Source: Acidovorax temperans (GTDB taxonomy: Bacteria; Pseudomonadota; Gammaproteobacteria; Burkholderiales; Burkholderiaceae_C). Taken from it: a DNA stretch of 64,000 bases. The translations under genes and the position numbers were made by a program. The DNA lies in assembly GCF_006716905.1 (NCBI RefSeq), contig NZ_VFPV01000002.1:1366448-1430447 (forward strand). The letters are read 5' to 3'. The notes under the pieces were generated by a model. It worked only from the letters and a program-made list of their open reading frames with translations. It did no database searches and was not told where the DNA came from. Within the stretch, counting starts at the first letter, position 1. Each line of letters opens with the position of its first letter. This document shows positions 1-7,919 of the stretch, one piece after another.

Positions 1-400
1 GCAGCGGCGCAACAAGAACGTAGCGGCGGTGGCGCTGGCCAACAAGAATGCCCGCATCGTGTGGGCGTTGCTCGCGCATGACAGGAGCTACGAGCCGGGC
101 TACGTACGAGAGTCGGTCTGAGCAACTAGCGCCGGCACGACAAGAACGAGGAGCGGGAGAAAACCAACCGATTGCTCAAGCAATCATGAAGTGATGGCAA
201 GACAGGTCAGACCGTGGTGGATGAAATCCGATAAGAACGTGGCACTTGGAGTGCGTTGAACCGATAGGACCTCCACCAGCGATTCCCATCAGGGACCGTG
301 GCTCGCGCCACAACAAGTCCGGATATACGGGTGCAATCTTTACCTTCTTGGCAGCAGTGAGTGAGGGCTTGGCTTATTCGGGGCGTCCATATAGGGTTCT
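1..400 (+). mobile_element. IS110-family element, 3' end (left part outside window)
   Basis: The window opens inside an IS110-family insertion sequence. The last codons of the transposase are followed by roughly 280-300 bases with no credible gene before the next gene's ribosome site. The right boundary is not visible because these elements lack clear terminal repeats, so the end given is only approximate. In the IS1111 branch of the family the long non-coding segment lies 3' of the transposase and encodes the bridge RNA; whether this element belongs to that branch is inferred from the transposase tail and the non-coding length. Confidence 0.6.
2..121 (+). CDS. IS110-family transposase, C-terminal fragment
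   Basis: The reading frame enters from the window edge and ends at TGA (119-121), giving 39 residues. It contains NVAAVALANKNARIVWALL, the strongly conserved C-terminal tail of IS110/IS1111 transposases, from the Tnp20 (serine) domain. The catalytic RuvC-like DEDD domain and the rest of the protein are outside the window, so whether the element is intact cannot be judged. Confidence 0.8.
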   Translation, partial: QRRNKNVAAVALANKNARIVWALLAHDRSYEPGYVRESV

Positions 401-444
401 ACAGGCCCTGAGTTGTTGTTGTCCCCCTTGTGAGGAATCGATCC

Positions 445-1416
445 ATGATCCGTCGCCACCACTTTCTGCGCGGCCTGGCCGCAGCCCTGGCGCTGGGCGC
501 CGCCATGCCAGCCGCCCTGGCCCAGGCCAGCAAACCCATTCGCTTGATTGTTCCGTTCCCGGCAGGCGGTGCCACGGACTTGTTTGCGCGCACCCTGTCG
601 CAAAAAATGGGTGAGCGGCTGGGTACTTCCGTCGTGATCGACAACAAGCCTGGGGCAGGTGGCAGCCTGGGTTCAGACATGGCGGCCAAGGCGGCTGCGG
701 ACGGCCAGACCTTGCTGTTCACCACCACCAGCACCCATTCCATCGGCCCCGCCATTGGCGCCAAGCTGCCGTATGACACGGTGCGCGACTTCACGCCCAT
801 CGCCCATGTGGGCAATGCGCCCAGCATCATGTTGGTGCCCAATAGCTCGCCTGCGAAGACGGTGAAAGAGTGGATCGAGTACGCCAAGAAGAACCCCGGC
901 AAGCTCAATTACGCCTCCAGTGGCAACGGCACCATCGTGCAGCTGACAGCCGAGCTGTTCAAGGCGCAGGCAGGCGTATTCGTCACGCACATCCCCTACA
1001 AGGGCACGGGCTTGGCGATTCCTGATCTGGTGGCTGGGCAGCTGGATGTGTTGTTTGACTCGCTGCCCACCGGCATGCCCCATGTGCGCGATGGGCGTTT
1101 GCGTGCCCTAGCGGTCACTACCCTCAAGCGAACCCCCCTGGCCCCTGATTTGCCGCCCGTGGCCGACACGCTGCCCGGTTTCGAGTCCAGCACCTGGTTT
1201 GGCCTGTATGGTCCCAAGGGCTTGCCTGCCGAGGTGGTCAACCGGGTGAACACCGCTGCCAACCAGGCACTGAGCGACCCCGAGGTGCGCGCCAAGCTCA
1301 CCACCCTGGGCATTGAACCCGTGACCAGCACGCCTGCGCAGTTCGCCAAGATGGTGGCTGACGACCAAGGCAAGTGGAAACGCATCATTGCCGAGCGCAA
1401 GATCGTCAACGAATAA
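445..1416 (+). CDS. Bug/TctC-family tripartite tricarboxylate-type substrate-binding protein
   Basis: Periplasmic solute-binding protein of the Bug (TctC) family, which is greatly expanded in Bordetella, Cupriavidus and Comamonadaceae. The 323-residue length is normal. The N terminus is an export signal with two arginines (MIRRHHFLRG) and cleavage after ALAQA. The mature part starts KPIRLIVPFPAGGATDLFAR, the family hallmark that cradles the ligand carboxylate. The ATG at 445 has AGGA eight bases upstream and is preferred to the in-frame GTG at 430. No TctA/TctB membrane genes are nearby. The gamma-glutamyltransferase 54 bases downstream hints at a gamma-glutamyl or pyroglutamate-like ligand, but that is only context. 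Confidence 0.9.
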   Translation: MIRRHHFLRGLAAALALGAAMPAALAQASKPIRLIVPFPAGGATDLFARTLSQKMGERLGTSVVIDNKPGAGGSLGSDMAAKAAADGQTLLFTTTSTHSIGPAIGAKLPYDTVRDFTPIAHVGNAPSIMLVPNSSPAKTVKEWIEYAKKNPGKLNYASSGNGTIVQLTAELFKAQAGVFVTHIPYKGTGLAIPDLVAGQLDVLFDSLPTGMPHVRDGRLRALAVTTLKRTPLAPDLPPVADTLPGFESSTWFGLYGPKGLPAEVVNRVNTAANQALSDPEVRAKLTTLGIEPVTSTPAQFAKMVADDQGKWKRIIAERKIVNE

Positions 1417-1470
1417 ACCACTGCTTCACCGCTGCTTTATACCCAGCCACACCCGCTTCCCGGAGACCGC

Positions 1471-3084
1471 ATGCAGATCAACCACCCAAACCCCTACCTG
1501 TCCACCCGCATTCCTGTGTTTGCGCGCAATGTGGTGTCCACCTCGCACCCCCTGGCCGCGCAGGCGGGCCTGCACATCCTGCACCAGGGCGGGAATGCCG
1601 TGGATGCGGCCGTGGCCGCAGCCGCTGTGATGACGCTGGTGGAGCCGGTGAGCAACGGCCTGGGCAGCGATGCGTTCTGCATCTTGTGGGATGGGCAGCA
1701 ACTGCACGGCCTCAATGCCTCGGGGCCCGCGCCGCAGGCCTGGACGCCTGAATATTTCAAGGCCAAATACGGCGATGGCGCTACCACCCCGCCCATGCGC
1801 GGCATGGACTCCGTCACCATCCCTGGCGCAGTGCGCGGCTGGGTTGCGCTGAGCAAGCGCTTTGGCAAACTGCCATTTGCCGACCTGATGGCCCCCGCCA
1901 TCGAGGTGGCCGAGCGCGGTTACCTGGTGCCCCCCGTGGTGCAGCAGAAGTGGGCAGCGGCCACGCCTGTGCTGCAAGGCATTGCCGGTTTTGCCGACAC
2001 CTTCTTGCCCTGGGGCCGTGCCCCGGAGGTGGGAGATCTGTTCCGCTTCCCCGCGGCCGCGCGCGCGCTCAAGGCCATTGCCGCCACCAACGGCGATGCG
2101 ATGTACGAAGGCGAGATTGCCGAAGCCCTGGCGGCGTTTGCCAAGGAGCAGGGCGGGGCGCTGACGGTGAAGGACCTGGCCAGCTACCAGCCCGAGTGGG
2201 TGACGCCGATTTCGCGCGACTACCGGGGTTACACGCTGCACGAGATTCCGCCCAACGGCCAGGGCATTGCCGCGCTGATCGCGCTGGGCATTCTGGAAAA
2301 GTTCGATCTGGCCAGCCTGCCGGTGGATTCCACGGCGTCGCAGCACCTGCAGATCGAGGCAATGAAGCTGGCGTTTGCCGACGTGTACCGTTACGTGTCG
2401 GAACGCTCCACCATGGAAGTGACGACCGAGCAGATGCTGGACGACGCCTACCTGGCCTCGCGCGCGCGCCTCATTGACATGCGCAGGGCGCAGGACTTCC
2501 AGGCGGGCAACCCGGTCAAGGGCGGCACCATTTACCTCACGGCGGCCGATGAGAACGGCATGATGGTGAGCTTCATCCAGAGCAACTACATGGGCTTTGG
2601 CTCGGGCTGTGTCGAACCAAACTACGGCATCAGCCTGCAAAACCGGGGCTACGGTTTCAGCCTGGACGCCGCCAGCCCCAACGTGGTGGCACCGGGCAAG
2701 CGGCCCTTCCACACCATCATTCCGGCCTTCCTGACCAAGGATGGCCAGCCGGTGATGAGCTACGGTGTGATGGGCGGCAACATGCAGCCGCAGGGGCACA
2801 TGCAGACGTTGGTGCGCATGTTGGACTATCGCCAGGGCCTGCAGGCTGCGTGCGATGCGCCACGCTGGCGCTTCAACAAGGGCCTGAACATCAACGTGGA
2901 AGCTGCCATGAATGCGGCCACGGTGCAGGGCCTGAAAGACCTGGGCCACGAGATCGATGTCATCAACGATTCGTACCAGGACTTTGGCGCGGGCCAGTTC
3001 ATCTGGCGTGCGGGCAACCCGGCGGTGGAAGGCTACGTGGCGGCAAGCGACCCGCGCCGCGACGGGCTGGCGGCGGGGTATTGA
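1471..3084 (+). CDS. Gamma-glutamyltransferase family protein (Ntn hydrolase)
   Basis: Gamma-glutamyltranspeptidase-like protein of 537 residues. The family cleaves itself at a threonine that becomes the N-terminal nucleophile of the small subunit and then hydrolyses or transfers gamma-glutamyl groups. Here the expected nucleophile is Thr353 in VKGGTIYLTAADENGMMVSF; the usual enzymes have a TTHxSVVD-like sequence at this place, so this belongs to the divergent branch. The N-terminal GLHILHQGGNAVDAAVAAA motif is typical. No signal peptide is obvious, unlike periplasmic E. coli Ggt, so a cytoplasmic location is likely. It follows the TctC-type binding protein on the same strand and probably shares its transcript. 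The true substrate is uncertain. Confidence 0.85.
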   Translation: MQINHPNPYLSTRIPVFARNVVSTSHPLAAQAGLHILHQGGNAVDAAVAAAAVMTLVEPVSNGLGSDAFCILWDGQQLHGLNASGPAPQAWTPEYFKAKYGDGATTPPMRGMDSVTIPGAVRGWVALSKRFGKLPFADLMAPAIEVAERGYLVPPVVQQKWAAATPVLQGIAGFADTFLPWGRAPEVGDLFRFPAAARALKAIAATNGDAMYEGEIAEALAAFAKEQGGALTVKDLASYQPEWVTPISRDYRGYTLHEIPPNGQGIAALIALGILEKFDLASLPVDSTASQHLQIEAMKLAFADVYRYVSERSTMEVTTEQMLDDAYLASRARLIDMRRAQDFQAGNPVKGGTIYLTAADENGMMVSFIQSNYMGFGSGCVEPNYGISLQNRGYGFSLDAASPNVVAPGKRPFHTIIPAFLTKDGQPVMSYGVMGGNMQPQGHMQTLVRMLDYRQGLQAACDAPRWRFNKGLNINVEAAMNAATVQGLKDLGHEIDVINDSYQDFGAGQFIWRAGNPAVEGYVAASDPRRDGLAAGY

Positions 3085-3092
3085 GGGACCGG

Positions 3093-3109
3093 GCGGGCGC
3101 TTTGCCCGC
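3093..3109. terminator. Possible hairpin terminator between convergent genes
   Basis: GCGGGC-GCTTT-GCCCGC forms a perfect 6-bp stem between the stops of the convergent gamma-glutamyltransferase and isomerase genes. There is no good T-run on either side, so termination activity is uncertain. Confidence 0.25.
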
Positions 3110-3168
3110 TCCGTCCCTTTCGCTCGCTCGGCTGCTGGCGTGGGGCACGGCAGCCCCCGCAGCGGTTT

Positions 3169-3531
3169 TTATTCGAGCCGCGCCTTGGCGTAGGTGGCGC
3201 GGTCCATGTCGCGCACTTCCACGCTCAACTGCACCGACATGCCCGCAGAGCGGGGTGTCAGGCGCTGCAGCACCTCCAGCACGCGTCCGGCCAGTTCGGT
3301 CTTGGCTTCGGGTGTGCGACCAGTCATCAGGCGCAGCTCGGCGTGCACAAAACCGCGCAGTTCAGGGGCCGTGCCCATCTCAAAGTCGGTCACGTCCACA
3401 AAGCGGATCTTGAGATCGGCCTCGACCGGAATCTGTGGGTGTGCGGTGAGGGACGTGGCCAGTTCCTTGAGAACCTGGGCCTTGGGGTAAGTGCCTAGGT
3501 TGGCGGTGGTTTCAATGACCAGATGGGGCAT
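3169..3531 (-). CDS. 5-carboxymethyl-2-hydroxymuconate isomerase-like tautomerase
   Basis: A 120-residue protein starting MPHLVIETTANL, matching the CHMI branch of the tautomerase superfamily, in which Pro2 becomes the N-terminal catalytic base after methionine removal. In homoprotocatechuate degradation (HpaF) it isomerises 5-carboxymethyl-2-hydroxymuconate, but no other hpa genes are here. It lies 21 bases after bioF on the same strand and is probably co-transcribed with the biotin genes. Its role in that setting is unknown; annotation beyond the fold is inference. Confidence 0.75.
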   Translation of the reverse strand: MPHLVIETTANLGTYPKAQVLKELATSLTAHPQIPVEADLKIRFVDVTDFEMGTAPELRGFVHAELRLMTGRTPEAKTELAGRVLEVLQRLTPRSAGMSVQLSVEVRDMDRATYAKARLE

Positions 3532-3552
3532 GGCTGTCTCGCTTTCGTGTGT

Positions 3553-4812
3553 TTAAGAGGGGTGGATAAGAAGGGTGTCAGCGTGCTCGGCCAAGGCCTG
3601 CACTAGCCGGTCCACGTCAAACGGCGTGTGCGCCGCCGACAGCGCAATGCGCATGCGGGCGGTGCCCTCGGGCACGGTGGGTGGGCGAATGGCAGGTACC
3701 CACAGGCCGCGCGAGCGCAGCGCTTCCATGGCGGCCAGGGCGGCTGCATTGCTGCCAATGACCAGTGGCTGGATGGGCGTGTGCGACGGCATGAGCTGCC
3801 ACTGCGTGCGCGCCAGCAAGGGGGCCAGCCCCGTGCGCAGGCGGGCGATGAGCTGCTGCAGGTGCGTGTAGCGCCAGGTCTCGGTTTGCATCACCTGCAC
3901 GCTGGCCTGCAGTGCTTTGGCCAGCAGGGCGGGGGCGGCGGTGGCAAAGATGTAGCTGCGGGTTTTTTGCAGCAGCCATTCCACCAGCACCTCGCTGCCC
4001 GCGACAAACGCACCGGCCACGCCTGCGGCCTTGCCCAGTGTGGCCATGTACAGGATGCGGGGCGAGGCGTTCTCGCCTGTTAGCCCGTAGTGCGCCAGCG
4101 TGCCGCGTCCTTCCTGGCCGGGCGCACCCAGCACGCCAAAGCCGTGGGCATCGTCGATGAGCAGCAGCGCGTCGTAGCGCTCGCACAGCGCCAGCAGGGC
4201 CGGGATATCGGCCACGTCGCCGTCCATGCTGAAGACGGCATCTGTCACCACCAGCTTGCGCTGCGCGGGGCTGCTGGCCAGGGCGGCTTCCAGTGCGGTC
4301 AGGTCGGCATGTGGGTAGCGGTGGATGGTGGCCCGCGACAGGCGTGCGCCGTCGATCAGGCAGGCGTGGTTGAGCGCGTCCGAGAACAAAGCGTCGCCTG
4401 CACCCACCAGCGCGGGGACGATGCCCACGTTGGTGGCATAGCCCGCGTAAAAGTACAGCGCACGCGGCAGGCCCACAAAGCGGGCCAGGTCATGCTCGAG
4501 CAGCGCATTGGCCGTGCTGTGCCCGCTGACCAGGGGCGAGCCGCCCGAGCCCAGGCCGTAGGCGTGGGCGGCCTCGCACGCGGCGGTGGCCAGCGCGGGG
4601 TGGCTGGCCAGGCCCAGGTAATCGTTGCTGCAAAAGGCCAGCATGGGCTGGCCGTCGATTTGCAGCATGGCGCCGCCCGCCGGGGCCACGGTGCGGCGCA
4701 CGCGCAGCAGGTGCCCGTCCTTCAGGTCCGCTATGCGGCCGGGCAGCTCGTCCAGCCAGGATGCCGTCGGTGAAGTGGCTGGGAGGGCAGGGGTGGTGGC
4801 AGAGGTGTTCAT
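3553..4812 (-). CDS. bioF: 8-amino-7-oxononanoate synthase
   Basis: PLP enzyme that condenses pimeloyl-ACP or pimeloyl-CoA with alanine, the first dedicated step of biotin ring assembly; cytoplasmic. It has 419 residues, slightly longer than E. coli BioF because of an N-terminal extension rich in Ala, Thr and Pro. Landmarks are [13 protein letters not shown] near residue 65, [21 protein letters not shown], and the PLP lysine K261 in [16 protein letters not shown]. The ATG at 4812 overlaps the bioD stop as ATGA, which decides this start over the TTG at 4821. It is third in the bioA-bioD-bioF order on the minus strand. Confidence 0.95.
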   Translation of the reverse strand: MNTSATTPALPATSPTASWLDELPGRIADLKDGHLLRVRRTVAPAGGAMLQIDGQPMLAFCSNDYLGLASHPALATAACEAAHAYGLGSGGSPLVSGHSTANALLEHDLARFVGLPRALYFYAGYATNVGIVPALVGAGDALFSDALNHACLIDGARLSRATIHRYPHADLTALEAALASSPAQRKLVVTDAVFSMDGDVADIPALLALCERYDALLLIDDAHGFGVLGAPGQEGRGTLAHYGLTGENASPRILYMATLGKAAGVAGAFVAGSEVLVEWLLQKTRSYIFATAAPALLAKALQASVQVMQTETWRYTHLQQLIARLRTGLAPLLARTQWQLMPSHTPIQPLVIGSNAAALAAMEALRSRGLWVPAIRPPTVPEGTARMRIALSAAHTPFDVDRLVQALAEHADTLLIHPS

Positions 4813-5486
4813 CGGGTCCAATCTGCGGGCAGTTGAAAGTGGGCTGCCAGGTTGTGGGCGGTGTGTTCGCCCCAGGGGATGTCGGCCAACGGCGGGGCGC
4901 CCAGGCGCTGCTGCAGCCAGGCAATGTTCTCCTCGGGCGCTAGCATGTCTGGGTCCACCCGGTTGGCCACCCAGCCTGCCAGCGTCAGCCCGCGTGCGGC
5001 AATGGCCTCTGCCGTCAGCAGGGCGTGGTTGAGGCAGCCCAGTCGCAGGCCTACGACAAGCACCACGGGCAAATTCAGCGCTAGGGCCAGGTCGGCCCCG
5101 GTCTCGGTTGGCGACAGCGGCACATGAAAGCCACCGGCCCCTTCGACCACCACGGCATCGGCTTGCGCGGCCAGTGCCTGGTAGGCCTGCACGATGGCCG
5201 CGATGTCGATCTGCACCCCCGCGCGTGTGGCGGCAATGTGGGGTGACAGAGGATCGGGCAGCAGCACCGGTGTGTCCAGCTCAGGGGGCACGGCGATGGT
5301 GGACGCCGCCCGCAGGGCAATGCTGTCCTCGCTGGCCCAGCCTTCGCCCCAGGGCACCACGCCTGCAGCCACGGGCTTCATGCCCACCACGCGGCGGTGG
5401 TGCTGCGCCAGGGCCTGCAGCAGCGCGCAGGAGACGTGGGTTTTGCCCACGCCCGTGTCGGTGCCCACCACAAAGCAGGCGGTCAT
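4809..5486 (-). CDS. bioD: ATP-dependent dethiobiotin synthetase
   Basis: Closes the ureido ring of dethiobiotin from 7,8-diaminononanoate, CO2 and ATP. It has 225 residues, the normal length. The P-loop GTDTGVGKT is at residues 8-16, followed by KPVAAG and the [11 protein letters not shown] segment that binds substrate. Start and stop overlap both neighbours by ATGA (5483-5486 with bioA, 4809-4812 with bioF), so translation is probably coupled. Confidence 0.95.
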   Translation of the reverse strand: MTACFVVGTDTGVGKTHVSCALLQALAQHHRRVVGMKPVAAGVVPWGEGWASEDSIALRAASTIAVPPELDTPVLLPDPLSPHIAATRAGVQIDIAAIVQAYQALAAQADAVVVEGAGGFHVPLSPTETGADLALALNLPVVLVVGLRLGCLNHALLTAEAIAARGLTLAGWVANRVDPDMLAPEENIAWLQQRLGAPPLADIPWGEHTAHNLAAHFQLPADWTR

Positions 5487-6826
5487 GCGGGCTCCTCTGC
5501 CAGGGTGGCGTGCAGGGCATGCAATGCGCCCTGGGCCAGGCACTGCACGGCCTCGTCGTCCAGCACATAGGGTGGCATGGCGTACACCGTGTGGCGGCCA
5601 GCGTCGCCAGAGATAGGCCGCAGCAGCAATCCCTGCGCCAGCGCGTGCTGGTGGTAGCGGCGTGCAAAGTCGGGCAGCGTGGTGTCCACGTCCCACGCCC
5701 AGATCATGCCCAGGCGCCGGGCGTGGCGCACACGGGGGTGGAGGGTGAGGGGGGCGCAGGCCGCGTCGATGCGCTGGGCCAGGGCGGTGTTGGCGTTCAA
5801 CGCGTCCAGCTGTTCAAACAACTCCAGCGTGGCCACCGCAGCGCGGCAGGCCAGCGGGTTGCCGGTGTACGAATGCGAATGCAAAAAGCCCCGGGCCACG
5901 CTGTCGTCGTAAAACGCCGCGTACACGGTGTCGGTCGTCAGCACGGCCGACAGCGGCAGCGTGCCGCCCGTGATGCCCTTGGACAGGCAAATGAAGTCGG
6001 GCTGGATGCCCGCCTGCTGGTGGGCGAACATGCTGCCGGTGCGGCCAAAGCCCACGGCGATTTCGTCCACCACCAGGTGCACCTCGTAGCGGCTGCACAG
6101 TGCGCGGGCCAGGCGCAGGTATTCGGCATCGTGCATGGCCATGCCTGCGGCGCATTGCACCAGGGGCTCGACGATCAGGGCGGCGGTGTCGACGTGGTGC
6201 TCTTGCAGCCATTGCTCCAGCGCGGCGGCGGCGCGGCGGGCCACATCGGCAGCGGTTTCGCCCGGCTCTGCCAGGCGGGCATCGGGGCTGGGCACAGTGG
6301 CAGCCAGGCGCACCAGTGGGGCATAAGCCTCGCGGAACAGCGGAATGTCTGTGACGGCCAGGGCACCCACCGTTTCGCCGTGGTAGCCGCCTGCCAGGCC
6401 GATAAAGCGGCTTTTGCCCGGACGGCCCAGGTTGCGCCAGTAGTGCGCGCTCATCTTCAGCGCAATCTCGGTGGCCGATGCGCCGTCGCTGCCGTAGAAA
6501 GCATGGCCCAGGCCGGTGAGGGCGCCCAGGCGTTCAGACAGCTCCACCACCGGCGCGTGCGTGAAGCCTGCCAGCATGACGTGGTCGAGTTGGTCGAGTT
6601 GGTCGGCCAGCGCCGCCTTGATGTGCGGGTGGCTGTGCCCGAACAGGTTGACCCACCACGAGCTGATGCCGTCCAGGTAGCGTTGGCCGCCCTCTGCATA
6701 CAGCCAGGGCCCTTGGGCGCGGGCAATGGCAATGGGGGGCTGCGCCTCGTGGCGCTTCATTTGCGTGCAGGGGTGCCACACGTGGGCCAGGCTGCGTTCG
6801 GCGAGGGATGACAGGGGTGCGGTCAT
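5483..6826 (-). CDS. bioA: Adenosylmethionine-8-amino-7-oxononanoate aminotransferase
   Basis: Class III aminotransferase making 7,8-diaminononanoate with S-adenosylmethionine as amino donor. It has 447 residues. Typical features are the N-terminal VWHPCTQM, YLDGISSWWVNLFGHSHP, FYGSDGASATEIALKM, and the PLP lysine K283 in LSKGITGGTLPLSA. It lies 15 bases after queD and overlaps bioD. bioB and the pimeloyl-forming genes bioC/bioH are not in this window. Confidence 0.95.
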   Translation of the reverse strand: MTAPLSSLAERSLAHVWHPCTQMKRHEAQPPIAIARAQGPWLYAEGGQRYLDGISSWWVNLFGHSHPHIKAALADQLDQLDHVMLAGFTHAPVVELSERLGALTGLGHAFYGSDGASATEIALKMSAHYWRNLGRPGKSRFIGLAGGYHGETVGALAVTDIPLFREAYAPLVRLAATVPSPDARLAEPGETAADVARRAAAALEQWLQEHHVDTAALIVEPLVQCAAGMAMHDAEYLRLARALCSRYEVHLVVDEIAVGFGRTGSMFAHQQAGIQPDFICLSKGITGGTLPLSAVLTTDTVYAAFYDDSVARGFLHSHSYTGNPLACRAAVATLELFEQLDALNANTALAQRIDAACAPLTLHPRVRHARRLGMIWAWDVDTTLPDFARRYHQHALAQGLLLRPISGDAGRHTVYAMPPYVLDDEAVQCLAQGALHALHATLAEEPA

Positions 6827-6841
6827 GGCATGCGGGCCGGG

Positions 6842-7216
6842 TCAGGCGCTGGGCGCTTGGGGCAAATCCAGCGTGCACGCGTCGCCCACCGCATCGCGCC
6901 ACACACGTACCTGGCTGGGGTGCAGGTCTGCCACGGCACGGGCGATGAAAAGGCACAGGTGCTCCAGCGTGGGCACGCCCAGGCCGGGCACTTCGTCCAG
7001 AAAGTGGTGGTCAAGTTGCTCGCGCACTTCAGCCAAGCGCGCGCGCAGATGGCCCAGGTCTTGCACCATGCCGGTGGCCGGGTCGAGCGGGCCGGTCAAG
7101 GCCACTTCGGCGTGGTAAGTGTGGCCGTGGATGCGGCGGCTGCCCTCGGCCTCGATCTCACGGCGCAGGGTGTGCGCGGCATCGAAGAAAAAGCGTTGGC
7201 GAATAGTCAGTTGCAT
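6842..7216 (-). CDS. queD: 6-carboxytetrahydropterin synthase-family protein (QueD-like)
   Basis: Second step of the queuosine/7-deazaguanine pathway, converting dihydroneopterin triphosphate to 6-carboxytetrahydropterin. It has 124 residues from ATG 7216; an in-frame TTG at 7243 would add nine. The zinc ligands are present (His15 in FDAAHTL and the two His of IHGHTY) and LDHH supplies the Asp/His relay. The cysteine that acts as nucleophile in E. coli QueD, in KCGRLHGH, is replaced: here the segment reads EGSRRIHGH. Placement after queE supports the queuosine role, but the missing cysteine leaves the exact reaction open. Confidence 0.8.
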   Translation of the reverse strand: MQLTIRQRFFFDAAHTLRREIEAEGSRRIHGHTYHAEVALTGPLDPATGMVQDLGHLRARLAEVREQLDHHFLDEVPGLGVPTLEHLCLFIARAVADLHPSQVRVWRDAVGDACTLDLPQAPSA

Positions 7217-7283
7217 GGCAAAAAAAGGCAGAGGCCGGTTCAACGGGGGAGCGGGAAAATGGCAATCCGCAATGGGCGTCGGA

Positions 7284-7919
7284 TCAGCGAATTCCGGTCA
7301 GCTTGTGGGTTTGCAGGCTCAGGCGCCAGGCGGGGCGCTGCATGCAGGTGTCTATGCACAGGGCGGTGTTCTGGCGCTGCAGGGGGCCGTCCATGGGCTG
7401 CAGGTAGCGCTGGGCAAAGTCGGTGTCTTGCTCCAGCGTGGGCAGGTCGAAGCCCGGCTGCGGCCACACCAGCTTGAGTTCTTGCCCGCTGCGCTGCACC
7501 CACGGCGCGCCGGCCTTGGGGCTGATGCACAGCCAGTCGATGCCTTCGGGCGCCTTCACGGTGCCATTGCTTTCGACGGCGATGCGGAACTGCTGGGCGT
7601 GCAGCGCGTCGATGAGTTCACGGTCCACCTGCAACAGCGGCTCGCCGCCTGTCAGCACCACCAGGCGGTGGCCCGCACCTGCAGGCCATTGCGCCGCGAT
7701 CAGCTCGGCCAGGGCTGCAGCTGTCTCGAACTTGCCGCCCAGCGTGCCATCGGTGCCCACAAAGTCGGTGTCGCAGAACTGGCAGATGGCCTGCGCGCGG
7801 TCCTGCTCGCGGCCCGTCCAGAGGTTGCAGCCCGCAAAGCGGCAGAACACGGCGGGTGTGCCCGCCTGGCCGCCCTCGCCTTGCAAGGTGTAGAAAATTT
7901 CTTTGACGCTGTAGGTCAT
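7284..7919 (-). CDS. queE: 7-carboxy-7-deazaguanine synthase
   Basis: Radical SAM enzyme that contracts 6-carboxytetrahydropterin to 7-carboxy-7-deazaguanine. It has 211 residues. The cluster motif is the QueE-specific CX14CX2C (CNLW...ICQFC), distinct from the usual CX3CX2C, and is followed by LTGGEPLLQ, which binds SAM. The ATG at 7919 overlaps the nadB stop as ATGA. queD follows after a 67-base gap; queC and queF are not in the window. Confidence 0.93.
   Translation of the reverse strand: MTYSVKEIFYTLQGEGGQAGTPAVFCRFAGCNLWTGREQDRAQAICQFCDTDFVGTDGTLGGKFETAAALAELIAAQWPAGAGHRLVVLTGGEPLLQVDRELIDALHAQQFRIAVESNGTVKAPEGIDWLCISPKAGAPWVQRSGQELKLVWPQPGFDLPTLEQDTDFAQRYLQPMDGPLQRQNTALCIDTCMQRPAWRLSLQTHKLTGIR

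Noticed and set aside
246..614. Plus-strand frame of 122 codons across the IS end and the TctC start
   Set aside because: It overlaps the TctC signal peptide in another frame and has no ribosome site or similarity; the region is better explained as IS 3' end.
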